DNA from: Bacteroidales bacterium
Lineage (GTDB): Bacteria; Bacteroidota; Bacteroidia; Bacteroidales; JAADGE01
Direction: 5' to 3'
Length of the DNA: 64,000 bases
Assembly: GCA_021648725.1 (NCBI GenBank)
Contig: JAKISF010000001.1
Coordinates: 62,001-126,000 of the forward strand
Positions 28,707 to 43,700 of this stretch are shown piece by piece. The position numbers and the translations under genes are program-made. The notes below the pieces were generated by a model. It saw only the letters and a list, made by a program, of their open reading frames with translations. It searched no databases and was not told the DNA's origin. Numbering within the stretch: the first letter of the stretch is position 1; every line of letters starts with the position of its first letter.

Positions 28707-31700
28707 ATGAAAAAGTATCTCATTCTTACTTTGTTTATTAGCTTAGGATATTTACTGAGCGCACAAACTTTACCGACTGTTAATAATGAAACGGTCAGTA
28801 CACTCGAAGACAATGATAAGGTCTTTGTTGTCGGAGATTTTCCTTCCTATTTTGATGCCGACGGAGACCCGTTTACTGATATTCGTATAAGAGGGTTGGA
28901 ATCTGTAGGAATATTGTATTATGATGCTGATGGTGACAATATAATTGATGCCGGCGAAGATGTGGCATTATGGGATGTAATCTTAGTTGCGGATATTCCC
29001 AGATTAAAATTCAGACCTAACCCGGATGAAAACGGTGTCGGGTACGACAGTTTTGACTTTCAGGTTAATGACGGAAATGACGGTTATAGTGCAATACGTA
29101 CAATGACAATAGATGTTACTCCCGTAAATGATGAACCCTCCTTTACGGCAGGGGCAAATCAAACGGTTTTGGAAGATGCCGGACCGCAAAATGTTCCGAA
29201 TTGGGCAACAGCTATTAGTGTAGGACCTGCGAATGAGGCAGGACAAACACCAAGTTTTAATGTTTCAAATAATAATAACGGACTTTTTTCAGCTCAACCG
29301 GCTATTGATGCTGCCGGAAATTTAACTTATACATCAGCTGCTAATGCGTCAGGATTTGCCACGGTTACAGTAAGTGTCAGTGATGACGGAGGAATTGCAA
29401 ATGGCGGTGATGATACAAGTCCAGGTCAAAATTTTACTATTACGATAACAGCAGTAAATGATTTACCCACAGGTGCAGATAACACTGTAAGTTGTTTTGA
29501 AAATGCAGGAGTAACCTTTGCTGCAGCACATTTCGGATATGCAGATAATGACGGAGATGCTTTTGCTCAGATTCGAGTTACTACTGTTCCGGGTTTAGGG
29601 ACATTATGGATAGATACTGATAATGACGGTACTGTTAACGGTGCAGAAGTTCCCTTGGCATCAGGCAATGTTGTTTTAATAGCAGACATTAATGCAAGTT
29701 TATTAAAATACATTCCTTTACCGGGAGAAAACGGAAGTCCTTATACAACTTGGGATTTTGAAGTTCATGACGGAACTGTTTATAGTGCAACATCTTATAC
29801 AATGACAATTGATGTCTTACCAGTAAATAGTGAGCCTTCTTTTATTATCGGAGCAGACCAAGTTGTAAATGAAGATGCAGGAGCACAGAATGTTGTAGGA
29901 TGGGCAACATCAATAAGTGCAGGTGCAGCAGATGAAGAGCCACCTATTCAAACACTAACATTTTTTGTTTCAAATAATAATAACGGTTTATTTTCTGTTC
30001 AACCCGGTGTAGATGCAACAACAGGTAATCTTACATACACACCTGCTGCAAATATATTCGGTGTTGCAACAGTAACAATATATTTAACAGATGACGGCGG
30101 AACAGCAAATGGAGGAGATGACACAAGCCCTTCTCAAAATTTTACAATAACTGTAAATTCTGTAAATGATGCACCGACATCTACTGATAATTCTGTAAAT
30201 GTATTTGAAAATTCAGTTCTAACATTAGTTACTGCTCATTTTAATTATTCAGATGTTGAATCAGATCCCTTTACTCAAATTGAAACCACAACAGTTCCCG
30301 GTCTTGGAACTTTATGGATAGATACAAATAGTGACGGAATTATTAACGGAGGAGAAGTTCCTCTTGCTCCCGGAAATATTGTTCCTATTGCCGATATTAG
30401 CGGTAATCGTTTAAAATTTATACCTAATCCCAACGAAAACGGAAGCCCTTATACAACTTTTGATTTTAAAGTACACGATGGTATTGAATTCAGTACATTA
30501 AGTTATACGATGACAATAAATGTTTTGGCAGTTAATAGTGAACCTTCTTTTACAAAAGGTGCTGACCAAGTCGTAAATGAAGATGCCGGAGCTCAAACTG
30601 TTGCCGGATGGGCAACAGCTATTGACCCGGGAGGTGCAGGAGAAGGCGGACAAGTATTGACGTTTAATGTTTCAAACTCTCTGCCGGCATTATTTTCTGT
30701 TCAACCTGCAGTTGATGCAGTAACCGGAGACTTAACCTATACACCGGCACCAAATGCAAATGGAGTAGCAACTGTCAGTATATATTTAACAGATGACGGA
30801 GGAACAGCTAACGGTGGAGATGATACAAGTCCTACACAAACCTTTACGATTACGGTAAATCCTGTAAATGATGTTCCTGTTGTTACTGCAAATAACCCTT
30901 TAAATATTAATGAAGGAGACATTAACCAACTTATTTCGACAGCACTGTTAGAAGTTACTGATGTTGACAATACTCCTGCCGAAATTGAATATACAATTAC
31001 AACTGTTCCTGCTGCAGGAACTCTTAAATTAAGTGGCTTGCCTCTTGGTTTAAATGATACTTATACTCAGGCAGATATAAATGCAAATGCTTTAACATAT
31101 TCACATGATGGTAGTGAAGGTACTCCCGATTCATATTTTTTTACAGTTATTGACGGGGCAGGAGGATCAATAGGGTCAACTCAATTTATAATCAATATTG
31201 CTCCTGTGAATGATGCTCCTATATTTACTTCTTCCCCTGTTACAACCGGAGATCAACTTGTTTTTTACATATATAATATAACAACTACAGATGCCGAGGG
31301 CGATCCTCTTGTAATTGCTCCTGTCACAATACCTGCATGGTTGGCGTTAGTAGATAACGGTGACGGAACAGCAACCCTGTCGGGAACACCTCCCGGAGGA
31401 ACCCCGTTAAATAACCCGATAACAATTTCAGTTTCTGACGGTATTGCACCGCCGGTTACACAATCATGGAATCTTATTATTTCTTCAAGTGTTACTGCTG
31501 ATGCAGGCCCCGATGATATAACTTGCAATAATAATGAATATACCTTAAATGCAACAGCTGCTCCGGTAGGTTATACCGGAACATGGACAGTTATTGGCGG
31601 TTCCGGTGTTTTTGCAAATGCTAATTTGCCGAACACACTTGTTACCGGTTTAGATAACGGACCGGCTCCTTTTAATACAAATACATTCAGGTGGACACTT

Positions 31701-34700
31701 TCTAACGGAATTCCCGCTGAAGATGTCTGGGATGATGTTGTAATAACAAACAATACAGTTGTTGCTTCGGTAACTGATATTAATAATGTATGCGGAACTA
31801 ACGCAATATTACAAGCTGATAATGCTCTTAATCCCGGTGAAACAGGATTATGGACAGTTGAAGGTGCACCGATACCACTACCTGTAATTGCAAATCCAAA
31901 TAATAGAACTACTGCTGTTTCAGGTCTTCAATATAATGTAAATCAATTCAGATGGACATTAACAAAAGGAACTTGTTCTGATTTTGCAATAATGAATGTT
32001 AATGTAATTGAAGTATATGCTACTGCAGGGGGGCCTGCTGAAATTTGTTCGGAACCTTTTACTATATTAGGTAACGACCCTACAATTTTGGGTGGTACAG
32101 GCGTATGGACAGTCGGTGCCGGGAGTGGTGTTTTTGCAAATGCCAATGCTCCTACAACAACTGTAACCGGTTCTCATCAAGATGTTCAAAATGAATATGT
32201 TTGGACAGTAACAGTAAACGGTTGTTCTGCACAAGCGTCTGTATTTGTTGAAAATAATATTCCTACAACTGCGGTTATTACTACTCCAAATCCAAGTACA
32301 TCTTGTGACGGAATATATACAATCTCAGCTGTTCCTGCTGATGCAACAGACCCTAATGAAACAGGTTATTGGACAACAGTTACTCCCGGGGTTGTAATTA
32401 CAAATGCAAATTTAGCTACAACAGGTGTAACCGGCTTACAAGAGGGTGCAAATTTATTTACATGGCATATTACAAACGGAACATGTCCCGAATCTACTGC
32501 AGATGTAACAATAAATTATTTTTTTCCTCCTACAGTTGATGCCGGACCTGATGCAATAATATGCACGGACGATTACAATCTTGCAGCAACTCCTTTAGAC
32601 GCAGGAGAAACAGGATTGTGGACTTTTACAACCGGAGGTATGGGTAGTACGATTATAAATCCTACTTCAAATACAACTCAAGTAATTAATCTACAAAGCG
32701 GTTTAAATGTTTTACAATGGACAGTTTCACATGATATATGTTCATCAGATGATGTAGTTGAAATTACAAATATGTCTGTTGATGCAATTATCTCTACAAC
32801 AGATCCTTTAATCTCTTGTACAGATCCTTCACCTTTAATTACGGCAAATATTCCTTCATCACAAGATATTGCAAATCCCGCAACACCTGCAACAGGCTCT
32901 TGGTCTGTATTGTCAGGAGGTTCAATTGTTGATAATCCCTTGTCTTGGAATACAACTGTAAGTAACCTTGATGCAGGTAATAACGATTATATTTGGACGA
33001 TAACAAACGGAACTTGCACGGATACAGATACAATTACCGTAATAAACAGTATTCCCACACAAGCTTATGCCGGAAAAGATACAATAGTATGCAGTACATC
33101 ATTACCGAATTTAAACGGAAATAATTATAATTCTCTTGTAGAAATAGGTTTCTGGAGGAGAATTGCCGGAAATGCTACTATTACTGATATTTCTCTTGCA
33201 AATACTTCGGTTACAAATTTAGATTATTACTGTACTCCTTGGACTCCTAATTGGTGGACTAATGTTGCAGCGGTAAATGTATTCGAATGGGTAATACGCA
33301 GAGGAACTTGTGAATCAACAGATCAAGTTAGTGTTATGAACGGGTTACCTGAAACAATTGACGCAGGTTTAGATCAAACAGTTTGTGATAATGTTGTTAA
33401 TCTTGATGCTCTTGATGAAGCTTCATGTGCAGATGATCATTGGTGGGAACAACTTCCGGATGTAGGTAATTATATTGATCCGTTAACAGGAGCATTTATC
33501 CCTGATAACGATTTGAACATGCCGTTTAATGTACATGTTGATAATATTCAAGATGGTATGACTCAATTTGTATGGCATAAAAGAAATAACTTCTTTGATT
33601 CTCTCGGAAATCCTATTCAATGCGAATTAACTGATACCGTAGAAATAACAAGCCTTGGTCTGGTAGAAGATGTACAGGCAGGCCCGGAAGATGCAACCTG
33701 TGAAAATTGGTATCAATTAAATGCAACAAATCCTTCTACAATTTTTACTGCAGGACCTCCTTTTGATGTTGTTTCAGGACAATGGACATTAATTTTCGGG
33801 GCGGGTAATTTTGACGATGACACATATTATAATACAACAGTCAGAAATATGGCTGCCTATGATAATATTTACAGATGGACAGTAACCAATCTTACAAAAG
33901 GATGTATATTAACAGATGATGTTTATATACATAGTGCAAGACCTTCTAATGCGACTGCAGGTCCTGATGATGTAACTTGTAATGATTTTGCAGTTCTTTC
34001 CTCAAATGTTCCCGTAAGATATACTTCCGCATACTGGACAGTTGCTGTAGGAGGCTCAACAATTATTCAAAATTCTTGTACAGGCTTTACTTGTGATGCG
34101 ATAGCAACAAATATTGCCGACAGTTTAAATATTTATATATGGCATGTTGTTAATGAATATACCGGTGGTTTTGGAGGTTATGATGCCGCAAATCCTCTTA
34201 CTTGCGAAGTAATTGACTCAACTGTAATTATATACAGAGGTGTTACGGCAGATGCAGGTGTTGATATATATGAATGTGGAGACTTTACACAGTTAAATGC
34301 AAATGACCCTGCATGGAATACAGGTGTTTGGACAGGTTCCGGGACTTTTGATGATTCCGGTACAAATACAAGTACTTTATTTAATGATATAGTTCGCGGG
34401 CTAACACCAGGTAAAAACACATTTACATGGACAATATCAAATGAAACATGTAGTGCATCTGACAATCTTGTCGTGTTTGGTTTATTGCCTCCGACTCCTT
34501 ATGCAAATGTTGATCAAACAATTTGTAGCGGAACTGTAAATTTAAACGGAAATAATGTTGCTAATACATGGACTGTAGTTGATCCGGTTCCGCCTAATCC
34601 TGTTTGGCAAGAAGCAATAGCTACAGGTTACTGGACATCTACAAATCCGCTCGTAACCTTTACAAATGCAAGTAACTTTAATACAACTGCAAGCGGAATA

Positions 34701-37700
34701 AGTATGCAAACTGAAGATGCATTTATATGGCATTCTGTTAATAATTTTACAGATTATGTTGCAGGAATTACTCGTACATGTGAATTGGTTGATACTATGT
34801 TAGTATATAACAATTCTGTTACATCAACAGCAGGAAGTGATATTTTTGAATGCGGAATTGATTTAGTTGCTAATTCATTTAATCTTAATGCTGTACCTGC
34901 TGTTGCTCCTATGTCAGGTGTTTGGTCTCAAATTTCAGGACCGGCTTCAACAATCTTGACACCGGCATCTCCGACAACATTAGTTACAAATGTATTTCAA
35001 GATAATGACTACATTTATCAATGGACGGTTTCAGCAACCAGAAATACCGTAACTTGTACTGCTGCTGATAATATGTTGGTAGAAGTCAGGATTCCCAGTA
35101 ATTCAGTTGTTAACCCCTCTACTCTTGAAGTATGTGTAAATCAGGCTCCATTAGTCGGTAATATTCCTCTCAGCGGAATAGGAACATGGTCGTCAGCATC
35201 AGGTTCACCCGGAACAATTGATGACCCTTCAAGCAGTGTTACATTTGTAGATTTAATTCAAAATGGAGTAAGTCAGTGGCAATGGACAATTGACAGACAA
35301 GGTTGTACATCTAATGATATTATCACTGTTACCAATAATACAGTAACAGCAGATGCTGATTTGGCACTGACAGATCCTAATGCAACAGATATCTGCTTCC
35401 CCGAATATGTATTAAATGCAACAGACCCTGATATATTTAATGTTGCATTACCCAATGCAACAGGTATTTGGTTGGCTAATCTCGGAACAACAACTTTTGA
35501 TAATAATACAGTATATAATACAACAGTCAGAAATTTAAGTTCAGCATTACCTAATATTCTTACTTGGACAATTACGAAAGGTTCATGTATTGAATCAAGT
35601 CAGTTAACAATTAATAATAACGAATTTTTTGTTGACGCTGATGTAAATGAAAACCCAAACTTACTTGAAACATGTGACGGAAACATTACCCTTGCAGGGG
35701 AGCAGCCGGGAGTAGGCGGAACAGGTTTTTGGGAAATAATAATCGGCGGCGGAACATTTGTAAATACAACATTATACAATACAGTTGTTATTACAGTTCC
35801 TAAACCTTTCAGCAGATATGTGTGGCATGTAAACAGAATTGGTTGTAATGCTACTGACACAGTCAGAGTAGATAACAATCAAGTATTCTCTAATGCAGGT
35901 TTTGATCAAACAGTTTGTAATAATTTTGCTACATTAAACGGAGGTATTCCCAATGCCGGTGAATTAGGACAATGGACTGTTACAAACGGTGGTGGAACAG
36001 TTACGACTCCTTCAGCTTATAATTCAGGAGTTACAAATATGGCACAAGGTCAAAATACTTTTGTTTGGACAATTTCAAAAGGTAATTGTTCTGCATTTAG
36101 TAGTGTTGAAATTATAAATAATGAACCAAGTGATTTTAATGTTGAACCGGATAGAGAGGTTTGTGGAATAAATGATGCAATTACAGTTAATCCGGGTGCT
36201 ATAGGAACAGGTGTTTGGACAATTTCGCAAGGAGGTGCTTTTACAGCAATTGTTGATAATACTGCTACTAATACTAATGTAACAGATTTACAACCGGGCT
36301 TGAATACTTTTGTATGGACTGCAACAAACGGAACTTGTACAAAAGTAGGAGATGTAACTTTGACTAATAATATGGTAATATCTGATGCCGGTGTTCCTCA
36401 ATTTGTTTGTGCAGACAGCACAAATTTACTTGCAGCTGAACCTTCAATAAACTATCCTTTCCAAGGAACAGGAATATGGACTGTTGTAACAGGAAGTTCA
36501 ACAGTTGTTACGGTAACAGCTTATAATTCGCAGGTAATTAGCTTAGACCCGGGTCTTAATACATTCAGATGGAATATGTCTCTCGGTACTTGTACTGATT
36601 TTGATGATGCAGATGTAACAAATAATGCGGTACAAGCTAACGCTTCAAATCAAACAGTTTGTACTGATGCTGCTACATTTGACGGAAATAATCCCGGAAG
36701 TTCAAATGGTTTATGGACATTAGTCGGATCCTCGGGAACACCCACTATTACAACACCTACATTAAATATTTCAACGGTAACCGGCCTTGGAACAGGTGTT
36801 AATACATTTAGATGGTTAGTTAATAATGCTGCCGGTTGTGCAGATAGTATAGATATTCAGATTGATAACGGAGAATTTATTACTTCTGCCGGACCTGATC
36901 AATCGCTTTGCAGCACAACTGCTACAATGGGTGCTCAGAATCACGGAGTAGGTTATAACGGTTATTGGTATGTTGTTGCCGGTGGAGCAACTGTTACAAA
37001 TTCTGCTCAATTTGATTCGCCCGTTACCGGATTAACACCGGGAAATAATGTGTTTAGGTGGGTAGTAAACTCAGTTGATTGCATGGCTTTTGATGAAGTC
37101 ATAATACAAAATAATTTACCGACGGATGCTGTTATTGTAACGCCTATTGTAACAAACAGAGAAGTTTGCACTAATTCAGCAGCTGTTGAAGGTACAAATC
37201 CTGTATTCGGAATCGGAGTTTGGACTGTTTCTACCTCTATTTTGGGAACTTATTTTACAAATAGTACAAGTTATCAAACAGTCATTAATGATTTAAGACC
37301 CGTAAATAATGTATTGACATGGACAATCTCAAACGGAACTTGTTCTTCTGTTGATCAAATTACTATTGTTAATAATGAAGTAGCGTCTGTAGCCGGATCG
37401 GCTCAAACATTATGTTTTGATAATACATCTTTGGCAGCCACAGATCCGTCAACAATATATCCTAATCAAGGAACGGGATACTGGACAAATATCAGTGGTA
37501 ATGTTGCTGTTATAACAAATTCATTAGCATGGAACACCGGAGTAACAAATCTTCCTCTCGGAACTACAACATTCCGTTGGACTGTTGAAAAAGGTATTTG
37601 TTCTGTCTTTGACGAAGTTATAATTGCCAACAATTCAGCAACAGCATCAGCGACAAATCAAAGTGATTGTAATTCCGTCTTTACTTTAAACGGAAACGAT

Positions 37701-40700
37701 CCTTCAACATTCGGAGGAACAGGCTATTGGGAGATTGTAGGCGGCGGCAGCGGAACAATAACTGCTCCGAGCACACAATATAATACAACAGTAACCGGAA
37801 TACCGAACGGAGTAACAACGACCTTACGTTGGAATGTAGATAACGGTACATGTACAGATAATATTGAAGTAACCGTAACTAATAATAATTTCAGTATAGA
37901 TGCCGGAGCAGCTCAAACAATATGTTCTTCAAATGCTACAATGAACGGTGATTCTCCCGGAACCGGAACCGGATATTGGACATTAGTATCAGGCTCCGGA
38001 ATTTTTAGTAATTCTTTGGCTAATAATACAACTGTTTCAGGCGTAGGACAGGGAACTAATTTGTATAGTTGGACAGTTACACGCGGAGTTTGTACAAATT
38101 CAGATAATGTAACTATTATAAACAGTTCACCGAGTACGGCACAGATTACAGGACCGGTTATAACGGAAACCTGTGACGGAACAATAAGTTTAACTGCAAA
38201 TATGCCGTCACCGTATTATGCGGATAATCAGTATTGGCAAATTGTAAGCGGAGGCGGAACATTTAATAATCCTTCGACAAGTTTTACAATGGATGTCACA
38301 AATATGAATCCCGGAACTAATCTTTTCCAATGGACTATTGAAAGAGGAATTTGTCCTTCAAGTACGGATGTTATTACTATAGTTAATAATGAGGTAACAG
38401 CTGTTGCAGGAGGTAACCAAATAATATGTAGTGATAATACATTCTTAAATGCAACAGATCCTACCGTAATTTATCCTAATCAAGGAATAGGGTATTGGAC
38501 TAACTTAAGTAGTAACAGTGCATTAATTACAAATTCTTTATTACAAAATACTGCGGTAAGTAATTTACCTATCGGTACTACAACTTTCCAGTGGACAGTT
38601 GAATTAGGAAGTTGTACAGCAAATGATTTATCACAAATAACTAACAGCTCGGTAACGGCAACTGCAAACAATCAAACAGGCTGTGACGGAGTATTTACTT
38701 TAGACGGGAATGATCCTTCAACATTTGCAGGTACAGGTTATTGGCAAGTTATTGCAGGAAGCGGAACAATTACTGTTCCGAGTACACAATATAATACAAC
38801 AATTACAGGTGTTGCATATAATGCTACATCAGCGTTACGTTGGACGGTTGATAACGGAACATGCTCAAACAGTGTCGATATTACAGTTGAAAATACCGGA
38901 TTCCCAATTAGTGCAGGTCCTGATGTAACTCAATGTAGTGATACATATACATTTAGTGCCGATGATGCTGCTCCGGGAACAGGATATTGGACTTTAGTAG
39001 GCGGCGGAGGTACTATTTCAAATTTAAGCCAATTTGATGCAGTTGTTTCCGGATTACCACAAGGAAGTAATGTTTTCAGATGGACTGTAACAAGAGGTTC
39101 TTGTACAAACTTTGATGAGATAACAGTTGAAAATACAAATCCTGATGTAGCATTAATTACTGCACCCGGACCGACAAACAGAGAAATCTGTTCAAATTCA
39201 GTTTCGATTCAAGCAAATGTTCCGGCATTCGGAACAGGACAATGGTCTGTTAGTTCAGGAACAGCAACGTTTGTTGATGATACTAACTTCTCAACAGTTG
39301 CAAACGGTTTAGCTCCCGGTTCCAATACTTTAACTTGGACAATCTCAAACGGTTCGTGTACAAGTTCGGCAGATTTAATTATAACTAACAGTGAAGTTGC
39401 TTCAGAGGCAGGTCCTAATCAGATTTTATGTGCTGATGCTACTGTTCTTAATGCTCTTAATGTTAGTACAACCTATCCTTTCCAAGGAGTAGGGCATTGG
39501 ACAAATGTAAGTAGTAACGGTGCCGTAATTACGAATTCTTTAGCAGAGAATACAGCTGTAAGTAATCTGCCGGTAGGAACAACAACTTTTATGTGGACTG
39601 TTGAAAACAGTATATGTTCAACAAATGATATAGTGCTTATTTCGAATAATACAGTAACAGCAACAGCTCTTGATGCACAAACTTGTAATTCTGATATACT
39701 GTCATTAACCGGAAATACTCCCGGCCCGGGAGAAACAGGAACATGGACATGTTTCACTGCGGGTGTTACATTTGATGATTCAAATGTTTATAATACAGCT
39801 GCTCATAATTTAGGAGTCGGTATTAACAATTTTGTTTGGACTATAAATAATGCAGATTGCTCAACTGATGCAAATATTGTTGTTACCTCAATTAATCCTC
39901 TTGCTGATGCAGGACCAGATCAAAATAATTTATGTGATAACTTTACATTTATGGGTGCTGTCAATCCGACACCTGGAACAGGTGTTTGGTCTGTTCTTTC
40001 AGGTTTGGGAACATTTGCCGATGCTTCTGATAATGTAACTTATGTCTCCGGTATTCAACAAGGAATTAATACATACAGATGGACTGTTACAGAAAGTGGC
40101 TGTGTTCGAACTTCTGATGTTACAATTATTAACAACTTACCATCGGTAGGGGCAGGCTCTGACCAATCAACATGTAATAATAACGTTACATTGTCAGGTA
40201 CAAATCCGGGTGGCGGAGAGTCCGGTGTCTGGAATCAAATTGCCGGTATTACTGCAATAATTACAAACAGTGTTCAATTTAATACAACAGTTACCGGCTT
40301 GTCAAACGGAGCAAATATTTTTGAATGGACTATTTCAAATGCTTTATGTAGTGCAAGTGATGAAGTTACAATAACATTCAACGAAGTAATTGCAGATGCA
40401 GGTCTTGATAATTCTACTTGTAACGGAACATATGCTCTTATGGCAGTTGATCCTTCTCCGGGAACGGGTTATTGGGAAGCTGTCGGTGCCGGAACATTCT
40501 CAGATATATCTATGTTTAATTCAAATGTAACAGGTTTAAATAACGGACCCAATACTTTAAGATGGCATCAATCTTATGCAGGATGTTCAGACTATGATGA
40601 TGTAGTTATAACTAATAATGAAGTTTCCGTTAATGCCGGTTTAGACCAAGCATTATGTACAGATAATACAATATTGGTAGGAAATAATCCGGGAGCAACC

Positions 40701-43700
40701 GGCTCAGGAAATTGGACTCGTTCAGGCGGAAGCGGAACAATTACAATCCCGAGTTTTTACAATTCTCCCGTAACAGGTTTAAGTAAAGGGATAAATATAT
40801 TTACATGGACAATAACTGACGGACCTTGTAGTAACTCAGACGAGGTTATTATAAATAACGATGAAATAACCGATGTTAATGCAGGGGTAGATCAAAATGT
40901 TTGTGATACTTATGCAACTTTGGCGGCACTTGCTCCGCAATCCGGTGAATCCGGATATTGGACAGTTGCAGGTGGCACAGCCGTATTTAATAATTCAGAT
41001 TCTTATACAACAGATGTTACAGGTTTAGTTCAAGGAGACAACAGATTAGTCTGGACTTTAACTAACGGAATCTGTAATGCTTCTGATACAGTTGTTGTTA
41101 CAAATAATTCTCCGACTGTTGCATTGGTTTCTCCTGATGCTGAGATATGCAGTAATATTTATACATTAGTAGGTAATATACCGGGAGGAGGAGAATCCGG
41201 GATTTGGACTAAAGAATTTGGTGCATCTGCAACAATTGTTAATCCTACATCTAACATTACTACAGCACTTTCAATAGGTGCGGGTTCTAATACTTTCAGG
41301 TGGACAATATCTAATGCATTATGTGATTCTTATGATGATATTGTTATTACAAATAATACAATAACAACTGATGCAGGTTTAGATGCTTCATTATGTACAG
41401 ATACAACGGTATTATCTGCTGATAATCCTGCTCCGGGAATCGGGCTGTGGACGGTCGTAAATTCAGCAGGAACACCGATATTTGATAATGCTTCTGCTTA
41501 TAACACAATTGTAAGAAATCTTGCAAACGGCTCTAATATATTCAAATGGACAGCTACAAAAGGCGGTTGTTCAGCTTGGGATATTGTTACTATTTCAAAC
41601 GATATTCCTACAACAGCTGATGCAGGTCCGGACGAAACCGTATGTGACGGAACTGTTAATTTGAAGGCAAATAATCCTTCTGTAGGAACAGGTGTTTGGA
41701 CAAGGTTAGGAGGTGCGGGTGTAATTGCAAATCCAAGTAATTATAATACACTTGTAACAGGTTTAAGCTCAGGCGGAAATACTTTCAGGTGGACAATTAC
41801 CGAAGGTATGTGTGAATCATACAGTGATGTATTAATTACAAATGAACTTGTATATGCATCGGCAGGAATGGATGATAATATTTGCGGTAACTCTTACGGT
41901 CCGTTAAACGGTAATCAACCGGGAGCAGGCGAAACAGGAATTTGGACTGTAACAGGCGGTACAGGAATTTTTGCAAATCCGACTTTATATAATACAAGTA
42001 TAAGCGGTTTATCTCAAAGCGAAAATGTATTAACTTGGACAGTTACAAGAGGTTCATGTTCAAATTCTGCAAATGTAAGTATTTTTGATAATACCCCTTC
42101 TCCTGCTTCTGTCAGCAATGACCAAGAAGTTTGTGATGATTTTACTGTAATTGCGGGTAATCCGCCGACAACCGGTGTAGGAGTATGGTCGGTTGCGGCA
42201 GGTAGCGGAGATTTTGATAACTCTCTTGCAAATACTACAACTGTCAGAAATATAGGCCCTGATATTAATATTTTCAGATGGACAATTACAAACGGTACAT
42301 GTACGAATGCAGCTGATATTACTGTAACAAATAATTCTGTAACAGCTGTAGTAGGCGACAGTATATTTGTTTGCGGAACTGATGCATACTTAAACGGTAA
42401 TGAACCGACAGCAGGACAAACAGGAGTTTGGACAAGAACTGCCGGAACAGGTATTATTGTGAACAGTACATTATATAATACTGCTGTTACCAACTTAAAT
42501 GTAGGTATCAATAAATTCAGATGGTCAATAAGTAACGGAACTTGTAGTGCTTATGCAGATTTAGTTGTTACTAATAATTTATATGATGCTACAGCAAGTG
42601 TTGCAGGACCGACTGTAATTTGTGTTGATTCTGCTGATTTACTCGGCAATATTCCGATACAAGGTAGTACAGGACATTGGGAAGTATTTGCAGGTGGTGG
42701 TGTGTTTGATGATTTTACCAGCCCGACAGCAAGAATAAATAATTTAAATAAAGGAGAAAATACTTTAAGATGGTTTATAACAAAAGCAGGATGTTCAAAC
42801 TTTGCAGATGTCTCGATTACTAATAATATGGTAAGTGCATTAGCCGGAGCTGATGTTATAACATGCGGAAACGATGCTAATTTATCTGCGAATGAATTAT
42901 TGCCGGCTGAAAACGGTTTGTGGACATTGGTTGCAGGTACTGGTACAATTCTTACTCCCTCTAATAATGAGACAATTATAACAGGACAAAGCTCAGGTGT
43001 AAGTGTTTACAGATGGACTGTTTGGGGCAACGGATGTATGGATGATGATATTGTACAAGTAAATGAGAATTCATTCTTAACAGAAGCAGGACCTGCTCAA
43101 ACTGTTTGTAATACAGATGCAACTCTTACAGGACAAGATCCGACACCGGGAACAGGTATTTGGACAACAGGTTCAGGAGTTACGATAAATACACCCACGA
43201 ATTATATAACAACAGTTACGGGATTACAAGATAATTCTCCTCATACATTTAGATGGACAGTAAGTAAAAACGGTTGTTCGTCTTGGGACGAGGTAGTTAT
43301 TACAAATAACTTAGTTCATGCTTATGCAGGAACAGACCAGTCTGTTTGTTTTTCAAATGCTGTTTTAGGTGCTCAAAACCCTGTTGCAGGAAACGGACTT
43401 TGGAATATAACATCCGGTTCAGGTATAATTACGACACCGAGCTATTATGCTTCTACAGTTACAGGTTTAAATGCAGGTACAATTACATTAACTTGGACTG
43501 TAAGTCACGAAAATTGCACAGATGCCGATAATATGATTATTATTAATAATATGGTAGAAGCAACTGCAGGTGCAAATCAAGCAGTTTGTGCAGATTTTAC
43601 TAATTTAACGGGAGATCAAGCACAAGCCGGAGGATACGGTATATGGACAACTGCCGGAGGACCGGGCATCGTTCAAACTCCGTCAGCATTTAATACATTA

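Noticed and set aside
42014-42511. 165-residue open frame antisense to the giant gene (and similar ones at 34178-34465, 39473-39757)
   Set aside because: These arise because the Thr/Asn/Val-rich repeats give few stops on the other strand. They recur in the same phase of the repeat and lack plausible starts or domains.
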